From Catellatospora paridis (lineage in GTDB: Bacteria; Actinomycetota; Actinomycetes; Mycobacteriales; Micromonosporaceae): a stretch of DNA of 64,000 nucleotides. Below are positions 26,307-34,484 of this stretch, piece after piece. A model generated the notes under the pieces. It was not told where the DNA came from, made no database searches, and was given only the letters and a program-made list of their open reading frames with translations. A program made the position numbers and the translations under genes. Within the stretch, counting starts at the first letter, position 1; each line of letters begins with the position of its first letter. The stretch lies in assembly GCF_009720365.1 (NCBI RefSeq), contig NZ_WBZD01000044.1, forward strand, positions 80,215-144,214, written 5' to 3'.

Positions 26307-28855
26307 TCAAGGCCAGCCTCCGCGGCCTGCTGCAGCGCAAACTGCGCCTGTCGCTGGCCGTCTTCGCCATCGTGCTGTCGGTGGCGTTCCTGGCCGGCAG
26401 CCTGGTGCTGTCGGACACCCTGAACGCGCGGTTCACCGCCCTGTTCAGCACCATCAACCAGAACGTGTCGGTGGTGGTGCAGGCCAAGGACCCGCAAGCG
26501 GTCGAGCCTGCCCGGCTGACCGACGCGCAGCTGCGCGCCCTGTCCGAGGTCGACGGCGTCAGGGCGGTCTCGCCGGACGTCAGCGCCCAGGGCGTGATCC
26601 CGTTCCGGGCCACCGACGGCGAGCCGGTCAGCGCCGACGCGGCGCTCGGCTTCGGCGTGGACGGCAACGACGACCCGCTGGGCCTGGTCGAGCTGCGCGA
26701 GGGCCGCTGGCCGACCGCCGAGGGCGAGGTCGCGATCACCGCGCACACCGCCGAGCTGGCCAAGGTCAAGCGCGGCGAGCAGTTGAAGGTGTACCTGCCG
26801 GTGCTCAACGAGCCGCGCACGTTCACCGTGGTCGGCGTGGCCGGCTACTCCGGCGGCCGGGACAGCCTCGCCGGCGAGGTCGTGGTCATGTTCCAGCAGT
26901 CGTTCGCGCAGCAGACCTTCTACGGCGCGACCGGCCTCTACGGCGGCGCGTCCTTCGCCGCCGAGGAGGGCGTCAGCGACGACGCGCTCAAGCAGCGGAT
27001 CGCCGCTCAGCTGCCGGACGGGTTCAAGGCGCTGACCGGGCAGGAGAGCAGCGAGGAGCAGTCGGCGCAGGTCGGCGTGCTGTTCGACGTGTTCAAGTAC
27101 ATCCTGATCGGGTTCGCGGTGGTCGCGGGTGTGGTCGGCATCTTCCTGATCTTCAACACCTTCAACATCATCGTCGCGCAGCGCACCCGGGAGCTGGCGC
27201 TGCTGCGTGCGCTGGGCGCCGGGTGGGGTCAGGTCGCCGGCTCGGTGCTGCTGGAGGCGCTGGTGGTCAGCCTGGTCGGCGCGACCGTCGGCCTCGCCGC
27301 CGGCATCGGCGTCGCCGCGGCGGGCGAGGCGGCGATCACCAGCGAGGTGGCGCTGCCCAGTGCCGGGCTGGTCGTCGCGCCGCTGACGGTGATCCTGGCG
27401 TACCTGCTGGGTGTCGTGGTGACGCTGGTGGCCGCGTTCGTGCCCGCGGTGCGGGCCTCGTCGGTGCCGCCGGTCGCCGCCATGCGCGACGTGGTGCGCC
27501 CCGACAAGTCGCTGACCGCACTGTCGATCGTCGGCGCGGTGTTCGCGCTGCCCGGCGTCGGCCTGGTGCTGTTCGGCGCGTTCGCCGACCTGGGCGGCAC
27601 CGCGTTCCTGGTGCTGCTCGGCGGCGCGGTGCTGGTGTTCATCGGGGCGCTGCTGCTGTCGCCGCTGCTGGCCCGCCCGATCGTGCGAGGGCTGGGCGCG
27701 CTGGTCGGCCGGGGCTCCGCGGGCAATCTCGGGGTGCGCAACGCGGCGCGCAACCCGCGCCGCACCGCCGTCACCGCCGCCGCGATCATCATCGGCGTGA
27801 CCGTGATCGGCATGACCGCGACCGTGGTCCAGTCCTTCAAGACGAGCCTTACGGACATCATGGGCGACAACATCGGCGTGGAGGTGATGATCCAGGCGAG
27901 CGTCACCGCCGCGCCCGACGGGCGGCAGGGCTTCAACCCGAAGGCGCTGGAGCAGGTGCGCGCCATTCCAGGCGTAAAGGAGGCCGCGGCCTGGCACTTC
28001 GACGCGCTGGGGGTCAGCGTGGCGGGGCAGCCGCAGGCGTTCGGCATCTTCGCCACCGACGTCGGCCAGGCCGCGCGCATGTTCCCGATCGACGCGACCG
28101 ACGGCACGATCCGCACCCTGGCCGCGCAGGAGCTGGTGCTCGACGACAACATCGCCGAGACGCTCAAGCTCAAGGCGGGCGACCGGACCCCGGTGGTGAT
28201 CGGCGGGGTGACCCGCGACTACACGGTGGTCGGCGTGTACCGGGCGACCCCGCTCATCCAGGGCATCCTGGTCGGCGAGCCCGCGGTCGCGGACTTCCCC
28301 GGGCCGCTGGCGTTCCAGGGCTTCGTCTCGCTGAACGACGGCGTCGACGCGGCCCCGGTGGTCACGCAGATCGAGACGATCATGAAGGACTACCCGGGCG
28401 TGCAGGTCGGCGACCGGCAGTCCTACGTCGACCAGGCCACCGCCAGCTACGACTTCCTGCTGATCGCGGTGCAGATCCTGCTGCTGGTGGCCCTGGTCAT
28501 CGCGCTGCTGGGCATCCTGAACACGCTGGTGCTCAGCATCGTCGAGCGCACCCGCGAGCTGGGCCTGGTCCGCGCGGTCGGGCTGAGCCGCGGCGGCCTG
28601 GTCTGGATGGTCACCGTCGAGTCGGTGCTGATCACCGTGTTCGGTGTCTTCCTCGGGTTGGCTCTCGGGGTCGGTCTAGGGGCCGCGTTCACCAAGGCGC
28701 TGATGACGCTGGAGTTCGCGACGGTGATCGCGATCCCGTGGCTGGAACTGGCGCAGTACCTCCTGGCCGCGGTCGTGGCCGGGGTGCTGGCGGCGGTCAT
28801 CCCCGCGCGGATGGCGGCCCGCCTCAACGTGCTGGACGCCATCTCCTACGAGTGA
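26303..28855 (+). CDS. ABC transporter permease with two FtsX domains (copy 1)
   Basis: 850 residues. N-terminal membrane helix (about 15-38), a large extracytoplasmic domain, a first FtsX block (about 265-390), further helices, a second extracytoplasmic domain and a C-terminal FtsX block (about 725-845). This is the long actinobacterial MacB-type permease. It overlaps the ATPase stop by 4 bp (ATGA), so translation is coupled. The context with the two-component system suggests response to envelope stress or antimicrobial peptides; the substrate is unknown. Confidence 0.92.
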   Translation: MIKASLRGLLQRKLRLSLAVFAIVLSVAFLAGSLVLSDTLNARFTALFSTINQNVSVVVQAKDPQAVEPARLTDAQLRALSEVDGVRAVSPDVSAQGVIPFRATDGEPVSADAALGFGVDGNDDPLGLVELREGRWPTAEGEVAITAHTAELAKVKRGEQLKVYLPVLNEPRTFTVVGVAGYSGGRDSLAGEVVVMFQQSFAQQTFYGATGLYGGASFAAEEGVSDDALKQRIAAQLPDGFKALTGQESSEEQSAQVGVLFDVFKYILIGFAVVAGVVGIFLIFNTFNIIVAQRTRELALLRALGAGWGQVAGSVLLEALVVSLVGATVGLAAGIGVAAAGEAAITSEVALPSAGLVVAPLTVILAYLLGVVVTLVAAFVPAVRASSVPPVAAMRDVVRPDKSLTALSIVGAVFALPGVGLVLFGAFADLGGTAFLVLLGGAVLVFIGALLLSPLLARPIVRGLGALVGRGSAGNLGVRNAARNPRRTAVTAAAIIIGVTVIGMTATVVQSFKTSLTDIMGDNIGVEVMIQASVTAAPDGRQGFNPKALEQVRAIPGVKEAAAWHFDALGVSVAGQPQAFGIFATDVGQAARMFPIDATDGTIRTLAAQELVLDDNIAETLKLKAGDRTPVVIGGVTRDYTVVGVYRATPLIQGILVGEPAVADFPGPLAFQGFVSLNDGVDAAPVVTQIETIMKDYPGVQVGDRQSYVDQATASYDFLLIAVQILLLVALVIALLGILNTLVLSIVERTRELGLVRAVGLSRGGLVWMVTVESVLITVFGVFLGLALGVGLGAAFTKALMTLEFATVIAIPWLELAQYLLAAVVAGVLAAVIPARMAARLNVLDAISYE

Positions 28856-28862
28856 GCCGCCC

Positions 28863-28892
28863 GCCCGGGTCAGGGTCGCCCCTGACCCGGGC
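28863..28892 (+). terminator. Terminator after first ABC module
   Basis: GCCCGGGTCAGGG (28863-28875) and its exact complement (28880-28892) with a TCGC loop, 8 bp after the permease stop. It separates the two ABC modules; the rest of the gap to 29053 presumably carries a promoter for the second. Confidence 0.8.
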
Positions 28893-29053
28893 GTGGGGCC
28901 TTCCCCGCGTGCGGAAGCCCGGGGAGGCTCACCCCGCGGGCCGAGGTCCGCGGGCGTTTCCCCGCCGACGATGAGTACACCGGCCGGTCGCGTGCCCCGC
29001 CTTGGCAACGCGGCCGGCCGGTCCATGTCGCCGACCGGCCGAGGGAAGAACTC

Positions 29054-29842
29054 ATGACAACAGCAGCCCCGCCCCTGATCCGCCAGCGCGCGGAGACCTC
29101 CGCCGCCCGCGCATCCCAGGTGTGGAAGGTGTACGGCACCGGCGAGGCCCAGGTCGTCGCCCTGCGCGGGGTCGACGTCGAGCTCGAACGCGGCCGCTTC
29201 ACCGCCATCATGGGCCCGTCCGGCTCCGGCAAGTCCACCCTCATGCACTGCCTGGCGGGCCTGGACTCGGTCAGCCGCGGCCAGGTGTTCGTCGGCGACA
29301 CCGAGGTCACCGGCCTCAACGACGCCGGGCTGACCCGGCTGCGCCGCGAGAAGATCGGCTTCATCTTCCAGCAGTTCAACCTGCTGCCGACGCTGACCGC
29401 GCAGGAGAACATCCTGCTCCCGCTGGCCATCGCCGGGCGCAAGCCGGACCAGCAGTGGTTCCAGACCGTCATCGACACCGTCGGCCTCGGCGACCGGCTC
29501 GGCCACCGCCCCAACCAGCTCTCCGGCGGCCAGCAGCAGCGCGTCGCCTGCGCCCGCGCTCTCGTCTCCCGGCCGGAGGTCGTCTTCGCCGACGAGCCGA
29601 CCGGCAACCTGGACAGCCGTTCGGGCGCCGAGGTGCTCGGCTTCCTGCGCCGCAGCGTCACCGAGTACGGCCAGACCATCGTCATGGTCACCCACGACGC
29701 CGTGGCCGCCTCGTACGCCGACCGGGTCATCTTCCTCGCCGACGGCCAGATCGTCGCCGAGCTGACCGGCCCGACCCCGGAGCGTGTGCTGGACACCCTC
29801 AAGAGCCTGGACCGCACCGCGCAGCCGGGGACCGAACTCTGA
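29054..29842 (+). CDS. ABC transporter ATP-binding protein, MacB/LolD type (copy 2)
   Basis: 262 residues with the same Walker A, signature and Walker B set as the gene at 25455; the core is nearly identical and only the N- and C-terminal tails differ. It lies 198 bp after copy 1 permease, beyond a terminator, with GAGGGAAG upstream of its ATG. Its stop overlaps the next permease start (TGATG). A tandem duplication is the simplest origin. Confidence 0.93.
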   Translation: MTTAAPPLIRQRAETSAARASQVWKVYGTGEAQVVALRGVDVELERGRFTAIMGPSGSGKSTLMHCLAGLDSVSRGQVFVGDTEVTGLNDAGLTRLRREKIGFIFQQFNLLPTLTAQENILLPLAIAGRKPDQQWFQTVIDTVGLGDRLGHRPNQLSGGQQQRVACARALVSRPEVVFADEPTGNLDSRSGAEVLGFLRRSVTEYGQTIVMVTHDAVAASYADRVIFLADGQIVAELTGPTPERVLDTLKSLDRTAQPGTEL

Positions 29843-32385
29843 TGCTGCGCGCCACCCTGAAGAGCCTGCTCGCCCGCAAGCTGCGCCTGGTCCTGTCGGG
29901 CCTGGCCGTGCTGCTGGGCGTGATGTTCGTGTCCGGCTCGTTCGTGCTGACCGACGCGCTGGGCCGCTCGTTCGACAACATGTTCTCCTCCGCGATGGCC
30001 GAGACCGATGTGCTGGTCACGGCCCGGCCGGCCATCGACGTGTCCGAACTGGAGGGCGAGTCGGTGCCCGGCATGCTCGCCGCCGCCGACCGCGACGCGG
30101 TGGCCGCCGTGCCCGGCGTCGCCGAAGTCGTCGGCGTGGTGCAGGCCGACGGCGCCCGCGTCATCGGCACGGACGGCAAGGTCGTCGCCTCGTTCGGGCC
30201 GCCCCGCTTCGGCGCGAACTGGACCGGCGAGACCGGCGGCCTGGAGCTGCGCGAGGGCCGCGGCCCGACCTCCGCCGACGAGATCGCCGTCAACGTGACC
30301 CTGGCCGAGCTGAGCAAGCTCAAGGTCGGCGACCGGGTCGGCGTGCTGACCACCCAGCCCAAGAAGCTGTTCACGCTGGTCGGTGTCTTCGGCTACGAGG
30401 GCGGGCTGCCCGGCCAAGGGCCCGTGCACGAGGTCCGGTTCACCGAGCCGGTGGCCCAGGAGCTGATGCTGGGCGCGCCGGGCGCGTACACCAGTCTCAG
30501 CGTGACCGCCGCGCCCGGCACCGACCCCGCCGCCCTGCGCGATGCGATCAAGTCGCGGCTCGGCGACAAGTACGTCGTGCAGACCGGGCAGGAGGCCGCC
30601 GCGGCCATCGCCGGCGACTTCAAGACGATCCTGTCGCTGTTCAACAACATCCTGCTGGGCTTCGCCGGAGTGGCGCTGTTCGTCGGCACCTTCCTCATCC
30701 TCAACACGTTCTCGATCATCGTGGCGCAGCGGACCCGGGAACTCGCGCTCAGCCGGGCGCTGGGTGCGAGCCGCCGCCAGGTCATCGGCTCGGTCATGGT
30801 CGAAGCCCTGGCCATCGGACTGCTCGCCTCGGTGCTGGGCCTGGCCGCGGGCGTCGGCGTCGGCGCGCTGCTGGCAAAGCTCGCCGCCGACTTCAGCAGC
30901 CTCGTGCTAGCCTCGATCAGCCTGCCGCTCGCCGCGGTGATCAGCGCGTTCGCGGTCGGCATCGGCGTCACGGTGATCGCCGCGCTGCTGCCCGCGCTGC
31001 GCGCCTCCCGGGTGCCCCCGGTCGCCGCGCTGCAGGAGGTCGCCACCCCGGACCGCCCGCTGACCAGGCTGACGGTCAGCGGCGCCTCGATCGGCGCGCT
31101 GGGCGCGGGCGCGATCGCGTTCGGGCTCGCCACCAGCGGCGACGCGGTGATGTGGCTGCTACTGGGCGGGGTGCTCGCCACCTTCATCGGGGTGTCGCTG
31201 CTCAGCCCGGTGCTGGCCCGCCCGGTGGTGTCGGTGCTGGGCAGGCTGTTCTCGTGGTCGGTGCCGGGACGACTGGGCCGGCTCAACTCCGGCCGCAACC
31301 CGCGCCGCACCGCGATCACCGCGGCCGCGCTGATGGTCGGCGTGGCCCTGATCACCGGCGTGAACACCACGATCTCCTCGGCCGACCGCAGCCTGCGCGG
31401 AGACGCCGAGACCGGCTTCCAGGCCGACCTGATCATCTCGGGTCAGGAGTCGCCGGGGGTGCTGCCGACGTTCGACGAGGCGCTGCTGCCGCGGATGCGG
31501 GCGGTGCCCGGCATCGGCACGGTCACCGCCGAGTACAACGACCAGGCCCTGATCAACGAGGAGCCGAGCTGGGCGGCCGCGGTGACCGACCTGCCCGCCG
31601 TCGTGCGGGACCTGTCCCTGGTGGCGGTCGCGGGCTCGCTGGCCCAGCCGGGTCCGGGCGAGGTGGTCGTCGACGACCAGAACGCGACCGAGGCCGGGTT
31701 GACGGTCGGCAGCACGGTGACCGTGAAGCTGCCCAAGGGCGAGCCGGCGTCCTACCGGATCAGCGGCGTCTACCAGCGGGCGCCGTTCTACGGCGGCTAC
31801 ATCTTCGGCACCGACGTGGTGCCGGGGATGCGCTTCCCGCAGCCGTCGTTCGCCTACGTGCGGCTCGCGGACGGCGCGGACGACGCGGCGGCCCGCAAGG
31901 GTCTGGAGGCGCTGCTGGTCGACAGCCCGGAGATGCTGGTCGAGGACAAGCAGCAGTATCTGGACCGGGAGCTGGGCGAGGGCGCGCAGCTGCTCCTCAT
32001 GATTCAGATCCTGCTGGGCCTGGCCATCGTCATCGCGGTGCTGGGCGTCATCAACACCCTTGCGTTGTCGGTGCTGGAGCGCACCCGTGAGCTGGGCCTG
32101 CTGCGGGCCATCGGGCTGAGCCGGGCGGCGACCATGCGCATGATCACCGTCGAGGCCGTGGTGATCACGGTGTTCGGCGTGCTGCTCGGCGTGGCCGTCG
32201 GCATCGGACTCGGCGCGGCCGTCGTCCAGGGCCTGGCCGACGAGGGCCTGAGCACCCTCTCCATCCCCTGGCCCGCCATCGGCCTCTACCTGGCCGCCGG
32301 CGCCGCCCTCGGCGTCCTCGCCGCCGTCCTCCCCGCCATCCGCGCCGCCCGCATCAACGTCCTAACCGCCATCGCCCACGAGTAA
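29842..32385 (+). CDS. ABC transporter permease with two FtsX domains (copy 2)
   Basis: 847 residues with the same architecture as copy 1: an N-terminal helix, two extracytoplasmic domains and two FtsX blocks ending in R-I-N-V-L-T-A-I-A-H-E. Sequence divergence from copy 1 is much greater than for the ATPases, suggesting different substrates or partners. The ATG overlaps the ATPase stop. The gene ends 22 bp before a GGAAGGGCACC hairpin. Confidence 0.92.
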   Translation: MLRATLKSLLARKLRLVLSGLAVLLGVMFVSGSFVLTDALGRSFDNMFSSAMAETDVLVTARPAIDVSELEGESVPGMLAAADRDAVAAVPGVAEVVGVVQADGARVIGTDGKVVASFGPPRFGANWTGETGGLELREGRGPTSADEIAVNVTLAELSKLKVGDRVGVLTTQPKKLFTLVGVFGYEGGLPGQGPVHEVRFTEPVAQELMLGAPGAYTSLSVTAAPGTDPAALRDAIKSRLGDKYVVQTGQEAAAAIAGDFKTILSLFNNILLGFAGVALFVGTFLILNTFSIIVAQRTRELALSRALGASRRQVIGSVMVEALAIGLLASVLGLAAGVGVGALLAKLAADFSSLVLASISLPLAAVISAFAVGIGVTVIAALLPALRASRVPPVAALQEVATPDRPLTRLTVSGASIGALGAGAIAFGLATSGDAVMWLLLGGVLATFIGVSLLSPVLARPVVSVLGRLFSWSVPGRLGRLNSGRNPRRTAITAAALMVGVALITGVNTTISSADRSLRGDAETGFQADLIISGQESPGVLPTFDEALLPRMRAVPGIGTVTAEYNDQALINEEPSWAAAVTDLPAVVRDLSLVAVAGSLAQPGPGEVVVDDQNATEAGLTVGSTVTVKLPKGEPASYRISGVYQRAPFYGGYIFGTDVVPGMRFPQPSFAYVRLADGADDAAARKGLEALLVDSPEMLVEDKQQYLDRELGEGAQLLLMIQILLGLAIVIAVLGVINTLALSVLERTRELGLLRAIGLSRAATMRMITVEAVVITVFGVLLGVAVGIGLGAAVVQGLADEGLSTLSIPWPAIGLYLAAGAALGVLAAVLPAIRAARINVLTAIAHE

Positions 32386-32407
32386 CCAACCCCCGGGGGG
32401 ATGAAAG

Positions 32408-32451
32408 GAAGGGCACCTTCACATCGCTATGCGATGTAGAAGGTGCCCTTC
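32408..32451. repeat. GGAAGGGCACCTTC hairpin, copy 3
   Basis: GAAGGGCACCTTC (32408-32420) pairs with its complement (32439-32451); inside, ACATCGC pairs with GCGATGT around a TAT loop, leaving one bulged A. It shares both the outer arm and the inner ATCGC motif with copy 2. It lies 22 bp past the permease stop and may serve as terminator. Confidence 0.85.
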
Positions 32452-32535
32452 TCAACGTTCCCCCGGCGATCCCCCGCTGAGCCGAGCTGGGCGGTCGGCT
32501 CGCGCCCAGGCGTCGCGAGCGCGGGAGAACACCGA

Positions 32536-32567
32536 TTGCCAAGATGTCTTTGCAAAGATATCTTGGC
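32536..32567 (+). promoter_or_regulatory. Promoter overlapped by a 30-bp palindromic operator
   Basis: TTGCCA (-35, 32536-32541), a 17-bp spacer and TATCTT (-10, 32559-32564) end 7 nt before the ATG at 32572. The palindrome 32538-32567 (arms GCCAAGATRTCTTTG, one mismatch pair) covers the whole space between and including the core elements. The layout fits self-repression of a leaderless gene by the ArsR-type protein it encodes. Confidence 0.8.
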
Positions 32568-32571
32568 GGTC

Positions 32572-33138
32572 ATGGCCGCCGAACGCGTCACCCTCGATCC
32601 GCGAACCCTGCGCGGGCTCGCCCACCCCCTGCGCGTGCGCCTGCTGGGGCTGCTGCGCGAGCGTGGTCCCTCCACCGCCACCCTGCTCGCCGCCCAGCTC
32701 GGCCAGTCCAGCGCCGCCACCAGCTACCACCTGCGCCAGCTGGCCCTCTACGGCTTCGTGATCGACGAACCGGCCCGCGGCAACAACCGCGAACGCTGGT
32801 GGCGGGCGGCGCACCGCGGCACCACCGTGGACCACGTCGAGCCCGAGTCCTTCGGCGACTTCGAGGCCTACCTGCGCGCCGTCGCCGCCCAGTACGCCGC
32901 CCGCGTCGACCGCGCACTCGACGAGTACGCCACCCGCCCCCCGCAGTGGCAGCGCGTCGGCACCATCAGCGACTGGACCGGCCAGCTCACCCCCGACGAG
33001 ACCAAAGAGCTGCAGGCCGACCTGTTCGCGGTGTTCGAGCGCTACCGCCGCTTCGACCTCGACGCCGAAGCGCCCGAGGGCACCGCCCGCGTCCACGTGC
33101 AGTTCCAGGTGCTGCCGTTCCCCGAGGAGTCGGCGTGA
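32572..33138 (+). CDS. ArsR-like helix-turn-helix regulator
   Basis: 188 residues. The N-terminal winged helix (L-A-H-P-L-R-V-R-L-L-G-L-L...S-S-A-A-T-S-Y-H-L-R-Q-L) is of the HTH_20/ArsR kind; there is no metal-binding Cys pair, and the C-terminal half is a helical effector or dimer domain. It overlaps the MFS gene by 4 bp (GTGA), so it very likely controls that exporter. The ATG at 32572 was chosen from the promoter/operator placed immediately upstream. Confidence 0.9.
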   Translation: MAAERVTLDPRTLRGLAHPLRVRLLGLLRERGPSTATLLAAQLGQSSAATSYHLRQLALYGFVIDEPARGNNRERWWRAAHRGTTVDHVEPESFGDFEAYLRAVAAQYAARVDRALDEYATRPPQWQRVGTISDWTGQLTPDETKELQADLFAVFERYRRFDLDAEAPEGTARVHVQFQVLPFPEESA

Positions 33139-34430
33139 AAGGCCTGGTCGGCCTGCTGATCGCGGGCACCGTGTCGAAGGTCGGCAGCGTGCTGACGTTC
33201 CTGGCCATCCCGTGGCTGGTGCTGGTCACCACGGGCAGCCCGTCCCGGATGGGCCTGGCGGCGGCGGCCGAGCTGCTGCCGTACGTCCTGATCGGTCCGC
33301 TCGGCGCGCCCCTGGTCGACCGGATCGGGCCGCGCCGGGTGTCCATCGTCGCCGACCTGGCCAGCGCCGCCGTGATGGCGGCGGTGGCGTTCGGCCAGCG
33401 CGGCGGGTTCGGCGTGCTGCTGGTGCTGCTCGTGCTGGCCGGGGCGCTGCGCGGGCTCGGCGACTGCGCCAAGCGGGTGCTGCTGCCCTCGACGATCGCC
33501 GCATCCGGGGTGGACATGACCCGCGCCACCACCGTGTACGACGGCGCGAACCGGCTGGCCGGGCTGCTCGGCGCGGCCCTGGGCGGGGTGCTGATCGCCG
33601 CGCTGGGCGCACCGCGCACGGTGCTGCTGGACGGCGTCTCGTTCGTGGTGTGTGCGGTGCTGGTGGCCGCGCTGGTGCCCGCCCGCACCGCGGACAACGC
33701 CGCCGACGCCCCGCCGCCGGAGCCGTACCTGGCCGCGCTGCGCGGCGGCGTCGACTTCATCCGTGGCGAACCGCTGATGCTCGGCATCCTGGCCATGCTG
33801 TTCGTGACCAACCTGGCCGACCAGGCCAACGCCGCCGTGTTCGTGCCGGTCTGGATCGACGAGGTGCTCGGCTCGCCGGAGGCGCTGGGCTGGGTGAGCG
33901 CGGCGTTCGGACTCGGCGCGGTGCTGGGCAACCTGGTCTTCACCGCGCTCGCGCCGCGCGCGCCCCGCTACGCGGTGTTCACCGTCGGGTTCCTGATCGG
34001 CGGCTCGCCCCGGCTGGCCGTCATGGCGCTGTCCGACGACCTGACGCCGGTGCTGGTCGCCGCATTCGCCTCCGGGCTGGCGATGGCCGCGGTCAACCCG
34101 ATCCTCGCCGCGACCATGTTCGAGCGGGTGCCCGCGCACCTGCAGGCCCGGGTGCTCTCCCTGTCCAACGCGATCGGGTTCGCGGGCATCCCGCTGGGCG
34201 GCCTGCTCGGCGGCTGGGCGGTGGAGCACATCGGACTGACCCCGGCCCTGCTGGTCTTCGGCGCGTGCTACCTCGGCGCGACACTGCTGCCGGTGATCTC
34301 ACCCGGCATGTGGCGGCAGCTGGACCGCCTCCCGGCAGCCCCACCTGCGCCCCATCCACGCGATGGGCGACCTGCCGGCTCCGTGGCCCCCGCCGGCGCG
34401 GTCGCGACGGCACCTGTCAACCAAGGTTGA
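33135..34430 (+). CDS. Major facilitator superfamily transporter
   Basis: 431 residues, 10-12 membrane helices. The short loop motif D-R-I-G-P-R-R-V between helices 2 and 3 is the MFS signature. The family resembles macrolide/multidrug exporters of the MefA/EntS type. It starts at GTG overlapping the stop of the ArsR-like gene. Its last codons (N-Q-G-stop) lie within the first operator of the next gene. A Pro/Ala-rich C-terminal tail follows the last helix. Confidence 0.9.
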   Translation: MKGLVGLLIAGTVSKVGSVLTFLAIPWLVLVTTGSPSRMGLAAAAELLPYVLIGPLGAPLVDRIGPRRVSIVADLASAAVMAAVAFGQRGGFGVLLVLLVLAGALRGLGDCAKRVLLPSTIAASGVDMTRATTVYDGANRLAGLLGAALGGVLIAALGAPRTVLLDGVSFVVCAVLVAALVPARTADNAADAPPPEPYLAALRGGVDFIRGEPLMLGILAMLFVTNLADQANAAVFVPVWIDEVLGSPEALGWVSAAFGLGAVLGNLVFTALAPRAPRYAVFTVGFLIGGSPRLAVMALSDDLTPVLVAAFASGLAMAAVNPILAATMFERVPAHLQARVLSLSNAIGFAGIPLGGLLGGWAVEHIGLTPALLVFGACYLGATLLPVISPGMWRQLDRLPAAPPAPHPRDGRPAGSVAPAGAVATAPVNQG

Positions 34431-34460
34431 CGTCCTTCGCGGTTGTCAACTAAGGTTGAC
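34416..34460 (+). promoter_or_regulatory. Twin palindromic operators over the monooxygenase promoter
   Basis: GTCAACCAAGGTTGAC (34416-34431) and GTCAACTAAGGTTGAC (34445-34460) are inverted repeats in direct orientation, 29 bp apart. A promoter TTGACG (34427-34432), 18-bp spacer, TAAGGT (34451-34456) fits with each operator covering one core element. The binding protein is not obvious; the half-site GTCAACC differs from the ArsR operator upstream. Confidence 0.7.
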
Positions 34461-34484
34461 ACCAGCGATCGAGGGAGGCCGGCG

